From: Hydractinia symbiolongicarpus | Taxonomy: Eukaryota; Cnidaria; Hydrozoa; Anthoathecata; Hydractiniidae | Length of the DNA: 64,000 bases | Assembly: GCF_029227915.1 (NCBI RefSeq) | Contig: NC_079880.1 | Location: 1,738,001 to 1,802,000 of the forward strand | Direction of reading: 5' to 3' | Shown: in pieces, positions 1 to 11,311 of the stretch | Layout of the letters: each line of letters begins with the position of its first letter | Numbering within the stretch: the stretch's first letter is position 1 | Made by a program: the position numbers and the translations under genes | Notes under the pieces: model-generated | Seen by the model: the letters and a program-made list of their open reading frames with translations, nothing else | What the model was told of the DNA's origin: nothing | Databases searched by the model: none

Positions 1-3000
1 GGAAATGAGTTTACTCACAGGGTACTTTCTTTGTATACATTCGACTATACGGGCCAAGCCCGGGATTTACGGGAAATCGCGGGTTTTCGTTTTCCCGCGA
101 TTAAACCTCTTTCATTAAGCGTCTCATCAAAAATGAAAACATTTTCGAAAACTACAAGTCTCATGCCTTTTAGTGGTGAAAAAAAAATTTAAAAAATCGT
201 TCGGGAAATGAGTTTACTCCCTGGGTACTTTCTTTGTATACATTCGACTATACGGGCCAAGCCCCGGATTTACGGGAAAACGCGGGCTTTCGTTTGGCGG
301 CGATTAAACCTCTTTCATTAAGCGTCTCATCAAAAATGAAAACATTTTTGAAAACTACAAGTCTCATGCGTTTTAGTGGTGAAAAAATAATTTAAAAAAT
401 CGTTCTGGAAATGAGTGTACTCACAGGGTACTTTCTTTGTATACATTCGACTATACGGGCCAAGCCCGGGATTTACGGGAAATCGCGGGTTTTCGTTTTC
501 CCGCGATTAAACCTCTTTCATTAAGCGTCTCATCAAAAATGAAAACATTTTTGAAAACTACAAGTCTCATGCGTTTTAGTGGTGAAAAAATAACTTAGAA
601 AATCGTTTGGGAAATGAGTTTACTCCCTGGGTACTTTTTTGTATACTTTTGACTATACGGGCCGAGTCCGGGATTTACGGGAAATCGCGGATTTTCGTTT
701 GCCGGCGATTAAACTTCTTTTATACAGCGTCTCATCAAAAATGAAAACATTTTTAAAAACTACAAGTCTTATGCGTTTTAGTGGTGAAAAAATAATTTAA
801 AAAATCGTTCTGGAAATGAGTTTACTCCCTGGGTACTTTCTTTTTATACTTTTGACTATACGGGCCGAGTCCGGGATTTAGGGAAATCCCAGGTTTTCGT
901 TTGCCGGCGATTAAACTGCTTTTATTCAGCGTCTCATCAAAAATGAAAACATTTTTAAAAACTACAAGTCTCATGCGTTTTAGTGCTGAAAAAATAATTT
1001 AAAAAATCGTACGGAAAATGAGTTTACTTCCTGGGTACTTTCTTTGTATACTTTTGACTATACGGGCCAAGCCGGGATTTACGGGAAATCGCGGGTTTTC
1101 GTTTGCCGGCGATTAAACTTCTTTTATTCAGCGTCTCATCAAAAATGAAAACATTTTTAAAAACTACAAGTCTTATGCGTTTTAGTGGTGAAAAAATAAT
1201 TTAAATAATCGTTCTGGAAATGAGTTTACTCACAGGGTACTTTCTTTGTAAACATTCGACTATACGTGCCAAGCCCGGGATTTACGGGAAATCGCGGGTT
1301 TTCGTTTGCCGGCGATTAAACTGCTTTTATTCAGCGTATCATCAAAAATGAAAACATTCTTAAAAACTACAAGTCTCATGCGTTTTAGTGGTGAAATAAT
1401 AAATTAAGAAATCGTTTGGGAAATGAGTTTACTCCCTGGGTACTTTCTTTGTATACTTTTGACTATACAGGCAGAGTACGGGATTTACGGGAAATTGCAG
1501 GTTTTCGTTTGCCGGCGATTAAACTTCTTTTATTCAGCGTCTCATCAAAAATGAAAACATTTTTGAAAACTACAAGTCTCATGCGTTTTAGTGGTGAAAA
1601 AATAATTTAAAAAATCGTTCGGGAAATGAGTTTACTCCCTGGGTACTTTCTTTGTATACTTTTGACTATACGGGCCGAGTCCGGGATTTACGGGAAATCG
1701 CAGGTTTTCGTTTGCCAGCGATTAAACTGCTTTTATTCAGCGTCTCATCAAAAATGAAAACATTCTTGAAAACTACAAGTCTCATGCGTTTTTGTGGTGA
1801 AATAATAATTTAAAAAATCGTTTGGGAAATGAGTTTACTCCCTGGGTACTTTCTTTGTATACTTTTGACTATACGGGCCGAGTCCAGGATTTACGGGAAA
1901 TTGCAGGTTTTCGTTTGCCGGCGATTAAACTTCTTTTATTCAGCGTCTCATCAAAAATGAAAACATTTTTAAAAACTACAAGTCTCATGCGTTTTAGTGG
2001 TGAAAAAGTAATTTAAAAAATCGTTCGGGAAATGAGTTTACTTCCTGGGTACTTTGTTTGTATACTTTTGACTATACGGGCCAAGCCGGCATTTACGGGA
2101 AATCGCGGGTTTTCGTTTGCCGGCGATTAAACTTCTTTTATTCAGATTCTCATCAAAAATGAAAACATTTTTAAAAACTACATGTCTTATGCGTTTTTGT
2201 GGTGAAATAATAATTTAAAAAATCGTTTGGGAAATGAGTTTACTCCCTGGGTACTTTCTTTGTATACTTTTGACTATACGGGCCGAGTCCAGGATTTACG
2301 GGAAATCGCAGGTTTTCGTTTGCCGGCGATTAAACTTCTTTTATTCAGCGTCTCATCAAAAATGAAAACATTCTTGAAAACTACAAGTCTCATGCGTTTT
2401 AGTGGTGAAATAATAATTTAAAAAATCGTTTGGGAAATGAGTTTACTTCCTGGGTACTTTCTTTGTATACTTTTGACTATACGGGCCAAGCCGGCATTTA
2501 CGGGAAATCGCGGGTTTTCGTTTGCCGGCGATTAAACTTCTTTTATTCAGATTCTCATCAAAAATGAAAACATTTTTAAAAACTACATGTCTTATGCGTT
2601 TTAGTGGTGAAAAAATAATTTAAAAAATCGTTCTGGAAATGAGTTTACTCACAGGGTACTTTCTTTGTATACATTCGACTATACGGGCCAAGCCCGGGAT
2701 TTACGGGAAATCGCGGGTTTTCGTTTTCCCGCGATTAAACCTCTTTCATTAGGCGTCTCATCAAAAATGAAAACATTTTTGAAAACTACAAGTCTCATGC
2801 GTTTTAGTGGTGAAAAAAAAATTTAAAAAATCGTTCGGGAAATGAGTTTACTCCCTGGGTACTTTCTTTATATACTTTTGACTATACGGGCCAAGCCGGG
2901 ATTTACGGGAAATCGCGGGTTTTCGTTTGCCGGCGATTAAACTTCTTTTATTCAGATTCTCATCAAAAATGAAAACATTTTTAAAAACTACATGTCTTAT

Positions 3001-3039
3001 GCGTTTTAGTGGTGAAAAAATAATTTAAAAAATCGTTCT
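1..3039 (+). repeat. 15-monomer higher-order unit, copy 1
   Basis: Position 1 aligns with 3040, and after a one-base A-run difference near 181-190 the offset is a constant 3040 bp, or 15 monomers. Shared rare variants include a ttttcgaaaac monomer at about 150, agcgtatc at about 1335, the ttgtaaacattc monomer at about 1245, and a monomer with acttttttgtatac at about 635. The visible match ends near 1670; from there to 3039 the unit has no adjacent second copy. Window start may truncate an earlier copy. Confidence 0.9.
1825..2634 (+). repeat. Tandem duplicated dimer (2 x 405 bp)
   Basis: Monomers at 1825 and 2230 are the caggattta type, and each is followed by a monomer with ccggcattta, ttcagattctc and catgtcttatg (2030 and 2435 onward). 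The two 405-bp dimers are therefore direct copies. In the mosaic copy of this region near 13.9 kb only one such dimer is present, so the duplication or its loss is recent relative to that larger event. Confidence 0.8.
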
Positions 3040-5950
3040 GGAAATGAGTTTACTCACAGGGTACTTTCTTTGTATACATTCGACTATACGGGCCAAGCCC
3101 GGGATTTACGGGAAATCGCGGGTTTTCGTTTTCCCGCGATTAAACCTCTTTCATTAAGCGTCTCATCAAAAATGAAAACATTTTCGAAAACTACAAGTCT
3201 CATGCCTTTTAGTGGTGAAAAAAAAAATTTAAAAAATCGTTCGGGAAATGAGTTTACTCCCTGGGTACTTTCTTTGTATACATTCGACTATACGGGCCAA
3301 GCCCCGGATTTACGGGAAAACGCGGGCTTTCGTTTGGCGGCGATTAAACCTCTTTCATTAAGCGTCTCATCAAAAATGAAAACATTTTTGAAAACTACAA
3401 GTCTCATGCGTTTTAGTGGTGAAAAAATAATTTAAAAAATCGTTCTGGAAATGAGTGTACTCACAGGGTACTTTCTTTGTATACATTCGACTATACGGGC
3501 CAAGCCCGGGATTTACGGGAAATCGCGGGTTTTCGTTTTCCCGCGATTAAACCTCTTTCATTAAGCGTCTCATCAAAAATGAAAACATTTTTGAAAACTA
3601 CAAGTCTCATGCGTTTTAGTGGTGAAAAAATAACTTAGAAAATCGTTTGGGAAATGAGTTTACTCCCTGGGTACTTTTTTGTATACTTTTGACTATACGG
3701 GCCGAGTCCGGGATTTACGGGAAATCGCGGATTTTCGTTTGCCGGCGATTAAACTTCTTTTATACAGCGTCTCATCAAAAATGAAAACATTTTTAAAAAC
3801 TACAAGTCTTATGCGTTTTAGTGGTGAAAAAATAATTTAAAAAATCGTTCTGGAAATGAGTTTACTCCCTGGGTACTTTCTTTTTATACTTTTGACTATA
3901 CGGGCCGAGTCCGGGATTTAGGGAAATCGCAGGTTTTCGTTTGCCGGCGATTAAACTGCTTTTATTCAGCGTCTCATCAAAAATGAAAACATTTTTAAAA
4001 ACTACAAGTCTCATGCGTTTTAGTGCTGAAAAAATAATTTAAAAAATCGTACGGAAAATGAGTTTACTTCCTGGGTACTTTCTTTGTATACTTTTGACTA
4101 TACGGGCCAAGCCGGGATTTACGGGAAATCGCGGGTTTTCGTTTGCCGGCGATTAAACTTCTTTTATTCAGCGTCTCATCAAAAATGAAAACATTTTTAA
4201 AAACTACAAGTCTTATGCGTTTTAGTGGTGAAAAAATAATTTAAATAATCGTTCTGGAAATGAGTTTACTCACAGGGTACTTTCTTTGTAAACATTCGAC
4301 TATACGTGCCAAGCCCGGGATTTACGGGAAATCGCGGGTTTTCGTTTGCCGGCGATTAAACTGCTTTTATTCAGCGTATCATCAAAAATGAAAACATTCT
4401 TAAAAACTACAAGTCTCATGCGTTTTAGTGGTGAAATAATAAATTAAGAAATCGTTTGGGAAATGAGTTTACTCCCTGGGTACTTTCTTTGTATACTTTT
4501 GACTATACAGGCAGAGTACGGGATTTACGGGAAATTGCAGGTTTTCGTTTGCCGGCGATTAAACTTCTTTTATTCAGCGTCTCATCAAAAATGAAAACAT
4601 TTTTGAAAACTACAAGTCTCATGCGTTTTAGTGGTGAAAAAATAATTTAAAAAATCGTTCGGGAAATGAGTTTACTCCCTGGGTACTTTCTTTGTATACT
4701 TTTGACTATAAGGGCCGAGTCCGGGATTTAGGGAAATCGCAGGTTTTCGTTTGCCGGCGATTAAACTGCTTTTATTCAGCGTCTCATCAAAAATGAAAAC
4801 ATTCTTGAAAACTACAAGTCTCATGCGTTTTAGTGGTGAAATAATAAATTAAGAAATCGTTTGGGAAATGAGTTTACTCCCTGGGTACTTTCTTTGTATA
4901 CTTTTGACTATACGGGCAGAGTAGGGGATTTACGGGAAATCGCAGGTTTTCGTTTGCCGGCGATTAAACTTCTTTTATTCAGCGTCTCATCAAAAATGAA
5001 AACATTTTTAAAAACTACAAGTCTTATGCGTTTTAGTGGTGAAAAAATAATTTAAAAAATCGTTCGGGAAATGAGTTTACACCCTGGGTACTTTCTTTGT
5101 ATACTTTTGACTATACGGGCCGAGTCCGGGATTTACGGGAAATCGCAGGTTTTCGTTTGCCGGCGATTAAACTTCTTTTATTCATCGTCTCATCAAAAAT
5201 GAAAACATTTTTGAAAACTACAAGTCTCATACGTTTTAGTGGTGAAAAAATAATTTAAAAATTCGTTCGGGAAATGAGTTTACTCACTGGGTACTTTCCT
5301 TGTATACTTTTAACTATACGGACCGAGTCCGGGATTAACGGAAAATCGCGGGATTTCGTTTGCCGGCGATTAAACTTCTTTTATTCAGCGTCTCATCAAA
5401 AATGAAATCATTTTTAAAAACTACAAGTCTCATGCGTTTTAGTCTTGAAAAAATAATTTAAAAATCGTTCGGGAAATGAGTTTACACCCTGGGTACTTTC
5501 TTTGTATACTTTTGACTATACGGGCCGAGTCCGGGATTTACGGGAAATCGCGGATTTTCGTTTGCCGGCGATTAAACTTCTTTTATTCATCGTCCCATCA
5601 AATATGAAAATATTTTTGAAAACTACAAGTCTCATGCGTTTAGTGGTAAAAAAATAATATAAAAAATCGTTCGGGAAATGAGTTTACTCCCTGGGTACTT
5701 TCTTTGTATACTTTTGACTATACGGGCCAAGCCCGGGATTTACGGGAAATCGCGGGTTTTCGTTTGCCGGCGATTAAACTTCTTTTATACAGCGTCTCAT
5801 CAAAAATGAAAACATTTTTAAAAACTACAAGTCTTATGCGTTTTAGTGGTGAAAAAATAATTTAAAAAATCGTTCTGGAAATGAGTTTACTCCCTGGGTA
5901 CTTTCTTTTTATACTTTTGACTATACGGGCCGAGTCCGGGATTTACGGTA
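2434..5950 (+). repeat. Segment duplicated at 13.9-17.2 kb, copy 1
   Basis: From about 2434 to 3600 the sequence matches 13.93-15.09 kb at an offset of 11493, and from about 4241 to 5950 it matches 15.53-17.24 kb at an offset of 11289. The offset changes by one monomer. Diagnostic shared variants are the cattaggcg monomer (about 2750), ttcagattctc, the ttaaataatc link (4241), the run ctttttaactatacggaccg-type monomer (about 5300) and agtcttgaaa (about 5440). The stretch 3600-4240 is not shared and is replaced in the other copy. Confidence 0.8.
3040..4709 (+). repeat. 15-monomer higher-order unit, partial copy 2
   Basis: This is a nearly exact repeat of 1-1669. The only differences I noticed are one base in an A-run near 3221-3230 and gggaaatcgc here for gggaaatccc at about 885. 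The match breaks at about 4710, where agggccgag replaces cgggccgag and the monomer types stop corresponding. Such high identity over about 1.7 kb indicates a recent unequal exchange or amplification. Confidence 0.9.
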
Positions 5951-8504
5951 AATCGCAGGTTTTCGTTTGCCGGCGATTAAACTGCTTTTATTCAGCGTCT
6001 CATCAAAAATGAAAACATTCTTAAAAACTACAAGTCTCATGCGTTTTAGTGGTGAAATAATAAATTAAGAAATCGTTTGGGAAATGAGTTTACTCCCTGG
6101 GTACTTTCTTTGTATACTTTTGACTATACAGGCAGAGTACGGGATTTACGGGAAATCGCAGGTTTTCGTTTGCCGGCGATTAAACTTCTTTTATTCAGCG
6201 TCTCATCAAAAATGAAAACATTTTTGAAAACTACAAGTCTCATGCGTTTTAGTGGTGAAAAAATAATTTAAAAAATTGTTCGGGAAATGAGTTTACTCCC
6301 TGGGTACTTTCTTTGTATACTTTTGACTATACGGGCCGAGTCCGGGATTTAGGGAAATCGCAGGTTTTCGTTTGCCGGCGATTAAACTGCTTTTATTCAG
6401 AGTCTCATCAAAAATGAAAACATTCTTGAAAACTACAAGTCTCATGCGTTTTAGTGGTGAAATAATAAATTAAGAAATCGTTTGGGAAATGAGTTTACTC
6501 CCTGGGTACTTTCTTTGTATACTTTTGACTATACGGGCAGAGTAGGGGATTTACGGGAAATCGCAGGTTTTCGTTTGCCGGCGATTAAACTTCTTTTATT
6601 CAGCGTCTCATCAAAAATGAAAACATTTTTAAAAACTACAAGTCTCATACGTTTTAGTGGTGAAAAATTAATTTAAAAATTCGTTCGGGAAATGAGTTTA
6701 CTCACTGGGTACTTTCCTTGTATACTTTTAACTATACGGGCCGAGTCCGGGATTTACGGGAAATCGCGGGTTTTCGTTTGCCGGCGATTAAACTTCTTTT
6801 ATTCAGCGTCTCATCAAAAATGAAAACATTTTTGAAAACTACAAGTCTCATACGTTTTAGTGGTGAAAAAATAATTTAAAAATTCGTTCGGGAAATGAGT
6901 TTACTCACTGGGTACTTTCCTTGTATACTTTTGACTATACGGGCCGAGTCCGGGATTTAGGGAAATCGCAGGTTTTCGTTTGCCGGCGATTAAACTGCTT
7001 TTATTCAGCGTCTCATCAAAAATGAAAACATTCTTGAAAACCACAAGTCTCATGCGTTTTAGTGGTGAAATAATAAATTAAGAAATCGTTTGGGAAATGA
7101 GTTTACTCCCTGGGTACTTTCTTTGTATACTTTTGACTATACGGGCAGAGTAGGGGATTTACGGGAAATCGCAGGTTTTCGTTTGCCAGTGATTAAACTT
7201 CTTTTATTCAGCGTCTCATCAAAAATGAAAACATTTTTAAAAACTACAAGTCTCATGGGCTTTAGTGGTGAAATAATAATTTAAAAAATCGATTGGGAAA
7301 TGAGTTTACTCCCTGGGTACTTTGTTTGTATACTTTTGAATATACGGGCGGAGTCCAGGATTTACGGGAAATCGCAGGTTTTCGTTTGCCGGCGATTAAA
7401 CTTCTTTTATTCAGCGTCTCATCAAAAATGAAAACATTTTTAAAAACTACAAGTCTCATGCGTTTTAGTGGTGAAAAAATATTTTAAAAAATCGTTCGGG
7501 AAATGAGTTTACTCCCTGGGTACTTTCTTTGTATACTTTTGACTATACGGGCCGAGTCCGGGATTTACAGGAAGTCGCGGGTTTTCGTTTGCCGGCGAAT
7601 AAACTTCTTTTATTCAGCGTCTCATCAAAAATGAAAATATTTTTAAATACTACAAGTCTCATAGGCTTTAGTGGTGAAATAATAATTTAAAAAATCGTTC
7701 GGGAAATGAGTTTACACCCTGGGTACTTTCTTTGTATACTTTTGACTATGCGGGCCGAGTCCGGGGTTTACGGGAAATGGCGGGTTTTCGTTTCCCGGTG
7801 ATTAAACTTCTTTTATTTAGCGTCTCATCAAAAATGAAAACATTTTTGAAAACTACAAGTCTCATGCGTTTTAGTGGTGAAAAAATAATTTAAAACTTCG
7901 TTTGGGAAATGAGTTTACTCACTGGGTACTTTCCTTGTATACTTTTGACTATACGGGCCGAGACCGGGATTTACGGGAAATTGCGGGTTTTCGTTTGCCG
8001 GCGATTAAACTTCTTTTATTCAGCGTCTCATCAAAAATGAAAACATTTTTAAAAACTACAAGTCTCATGGGCTTTAGTGGTGAAATAATAATTTAAAAAA
8101 TCGTTTGGGAAATGAGTTTACTCCCTGGGTACTTTCTTTGTATACTTTTGACTATACGGGCCGAGTACGGGATTTACGTGAAATCGCAGGTTTTCGTTTG
8201 CCGGCGATTAAACTTCTTTTATTCAGCGTCTCATCAAAAATGAAAACATTCTTGAAAACTACAAGTCTCCTGCGTTTTAGTGGTGAAATAATAATTTAAA
8301 AAATCGTTTGGGAAATGAGTTTACTCCCTGGGTACTTTCTTTGTATACTTTTGACTATACGGGCCGAGTCCAGGATTTACGGGAAATCGCAGGTTTTCGT
8401 TTGCCGGCGATTAAACTTCTTTTATTCAGCGTCTCATCAAAAATGAAAACATTTTTAAAAACTACAAGTCTCATGCGTTTTAGTGGTGAAAAAGTAATTT
8501 AAAA
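4710..8504 (+). repeat. Left-domain monomers with 8-mer, 3-mer and 2-mer repeats
   Basis: The stretch contains only satellite monomers. About 4390-5020 recurs at about 6010-6640 (offset 1621, eight monomers), both carrying a cagggcagagtacggga-type monomer followed by a gcagagtagggga monomer. The gcagagtagggga monomer recurs again 608 bp further on (near 7140). Alternating monomer types give an apparent 405-bp dimer rhythm. Monomers with atgggcttt or ataggcttt in place of atgcgtttt occur near 7255, 7668 and 8068. No gene-like sequence is seen. Confidence 0.8.
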
Positions 8505-11278
8505 AATCGTTCGGGAAATGAGTTTACTCCCTGGGTACTTTCTTTGTATACTTTTGACTATACGGGCCGAGTCCAGGATTTACGGGAAATCGCAGGTTTT
8601 CGTTTGCCAGCGATTAAACTTCTTTTATTCAGCGTCTCATCAAAAATGAAAACATTTTTAAAAACTACAAGACTCATGCGTTTTAGTGGTGAAAAAGTAA
8701 TTTAAAAAATCGTTCGGGAAATGAGTTTACTCCCTGGGTACTTTCTTTGTATACTTTTGACTATACGGGCCAAGCCGGGTTTTACGGGAAATCGCGGGTT
8801 TTCGTTTGCCGGCGATTAAACTTCTTTTATTCAGCGTCTCATCAAAAATGAAAACATTTTTAAAAACTACATGTCTTATGCGTTTTAGTGGTGAAAAAAT
8901 AATTTAAAAAATCGTACTGGAAATGAGTTTACTCACAAGGTACTTTCTTTGTATACATTCGACTATGAGGGCCAAGCCCGAGATTTACGGGAAATCGCGG
9001 GTTTTCGTTTTCCCGCGATTAAACCTCTTTCATTAAGCGTCTCATCAAAAATGAAAACATTTTTGAAAACTACAAGTGTCATGCGTTTTAGTGGTGAAAA
9101 AATAATTTAAAAAATCGTTCGGAAAATGAGTTTACTCCCTGGGTACTTTCTTTGTATACTTTTGACTATACGGGCCGAGTCCGGGATTTACGGGAAATCG
9201 CAGGTTTTCGTTTGCCAGCGATTAAACTGCTTTTATTCAGCGTCTCATCAAAAATGAAAACATTCTTGAAAACTACAAGTCTCATGCGTTTTAGTGGTGA
9301 AATAATAATTTAAAAAATCGTTTGGGAAATGAGTTTACTCCCTGGGTACTTTCTTTGTATACTTTTGACTATACGGGCCGAGTCCAGGATTTACGGGAAA
9401 TCGCAGGTTTTCGTTTGCCGGCGATTAAACTTCTTTTAGTCAGCGTCCCATCAAAAATGAAAACATTTTTAAAAACTACAAGTCTCATGCGTTTTATTGG
9501 TGAAAAAGAAATTTAAAAAATCGTTCGGGAAATGAGTTTACTCCCTGGGTACTTTCTTTGTATACTTTTGACTATACGGGCCAAGCCGGGATTTACGGGA
9601 AATCGCGGGTTTTCGTTTGCCGGCGATTAAACTTCTTTTATTCAGCGTCTCATCAAAAATGAAAACATTTTTAAAAACTACATGTCTTATGCGTTTTAGT
9701 GGTAAAAAAATAATTTAAAAAATCGTTCTGGAAATGAGTTTACTCACAGGGTACTTTCTTTGTATACATTCGACTATACGGGCCAAGCCCGAGATTTACG
9801 GGAAATCGCGGGTTTTCGTTTTCCCGCGATTAAACCTCTTTCATTAAGCGTCTCATCAAAAATGAAAACATTTTTGAAAACTACAAGTCTCATGCGTTTT
9901 AGTGGTGAAAAAAAAATTTAAAAAATCGTTCGGGAAATGAGTTTACTCCCTGGGTACTTTCTTTGTATACATTCGACTATACGGGCCAAGCCCCGGATTT
10001 ACGGAAAAACGCGGGATTTCGTTTGCTGGCGATTAAACCTCTTTCATTAAGCGTCTCATCAAAAATGAAAACATTTTTGAAAACTACAAGTCTCATGCGT
10101 TTTAGTGGTGAAAAAATAATTTAAAAAATCGTTCAGGAAATGAGTTTACTCTCTGGGTACTTTCTTTGTATACTTTTGACTATACGGGCCGAGTCCGGGA
10201 TTTACGGGAAATCGCGGATTTTCGTTTGCCGGCGATTAAACTTCTTTTATTCATCGTCCCATCAAATATGAAAATATTTTTGAAAACTACAAGTCTCATG
10301 CGTTTAGTGGTAAAAAAATAATATAAAAAATCGTTAGTGAAATGAGTTTACTCCCTGGGTACTTTCTTTGTATACTTTTGACTATACGGGCCGAGTCCGG
10401 GATTAACGGGAAATCGCGGGTTTTCGTTTGCCGGCGATTAAACTTCTTTTATACAGCGTCTCATCAAAAATGAAAACATTTTTAAAAACTACAAGTCTTA
10501 TGCGTTTTAGTGGTGAAAAAATAATTTAAAAAATCGTTCTGGAAATGAGTTTACTCCCTGGGTACTTTCTTTGTATACTTTTGACTATACGGGCCGAGTC
10601 CGGGATTTAGGGAAATCGCAGATTTTCGTTTGCCGGCAATTAAACTGCTTTTATTCAGCGTCTCATCAAAAATGAAAACATTTTTGAAAACTATAATTTA
10701 AAAAATCGTTCGGAAAATGAGTTTACTCCCTGGGTACTTTCTTTGTATACTTTTGACTATACGGGCCGAGTCCGGGATTTACGGGAAATCGCAGGTTTTC
10801 GTTTGCCAGCGATTAAACTGCTTTTATTCAGCGTCTCATTAAAAATGAAAACATTCTTGAAAACTACAAGTCTCATGCGTTTTAGTGGTGAAATAATAAT
10901 TTAAAAAATCGTTTGGGAAATGAGTTTTCTCCCTGGGTACTTTCTTTGTATACTTTTGACTATACGGGCCGAGTCCAGGATTTACGGGAAATCGCAGGTT
11001 TTCGTTTGCCGGCGATTAAACTTCTTTTATTCAGCGTCTCATCAAAAATGAAAACATTTTTAAAAACTACAAGTCTCATGCGTTTTAGTGGTGAAAAAGT
11101 AATTTAAAAAATCGTTCGGGAAATGAGTTTACTTCCTGGGTACTTTGTTTGTATACTTTTGACTATACGGGCCAAGCCGGCATTTACAGGGAATTGCGGG
11201 TTTTCGTTTGCCGGCGATTAAACTTCTTTTATTCAGATTCTCATCAAAAATGAAAACATTTTTAAAAACTGCATGTCT
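8505..11278 (+). repeat. 14-monomer unit, tandem copy 1
   Basis: It matches 11312-14085 at an offset of 2807 bp. That is 14 monomers less one 30-bp deletion carried by both copies and a few single-base indels. Shared rare features are the ccgggtttta monomer (8774), the cacaagg monomer (about 8935), the gtcagcgtccc monomer (about 9440), and the truncated monomer at 10541. In the middle (about 9.06-9.9 kb) the offset becomes 3010, because each copy holds one monomer the other lacks at that point. Confidence 0.88.
10541..10712 (+). repeat. Truncated monomer, 30-bp internal deletion
   Basis: The monomer is 172 bp. Sequence jumps from gaaaacta directly to taatttaaa, losing 30 bp that normally carry caagtctcatgcgttttagtgg and the start of the A-run. 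The breakpoints share only the dinucleotide ta. The adjoining monomers are of normal length. Confidence 0.92.
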
Positions 11279-11311
11279 CATGGGCTTTTGTGGTGAAATA
11301 ATAATTCAAAA

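Noticed and set aside
881-900. Telomere-like TTTAGGG in gatttagggaaatc monomers
   Set aside because: It occurs once per affected monomer through a one-base loss from tttacggg and is never in tandem, so it is not telomeric repeat.
1-1000. A CENP-B box in the monomer
   Set aside because: Monomers with attcgactatacggg look like the box core (TTCG then CGGG), but the spacing is one base short and the central A is missing. Most monomers have tttg instead of ttcg. It is only a near miss.
1416-1610. A 64-codon open frame recurring in dozens of monomers (for example 1416, 7293, 37486, 55125), with protein-like similarity between copies
   Set aside because: Its similarity is that of the repeat itself. 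It begins at TTG rather than ATG in the main form and spans just under one monomer. It is broken in most monomers by stops or one-base indels (for example gatttaggg for gatttacggg), and has no codon-position bias that I can see. A 203-bp period is not a multiple of three, so no frame continues across monomers.
3070-3435. Longer open frames of 120-121 codons (3070-3435 and 15171-15533)
   Set aside because: They arise where a monomer's length change of about one base brings two successive monomer frames into register. They carry no domain, signal peptide or conserved residues beyond the repeat.
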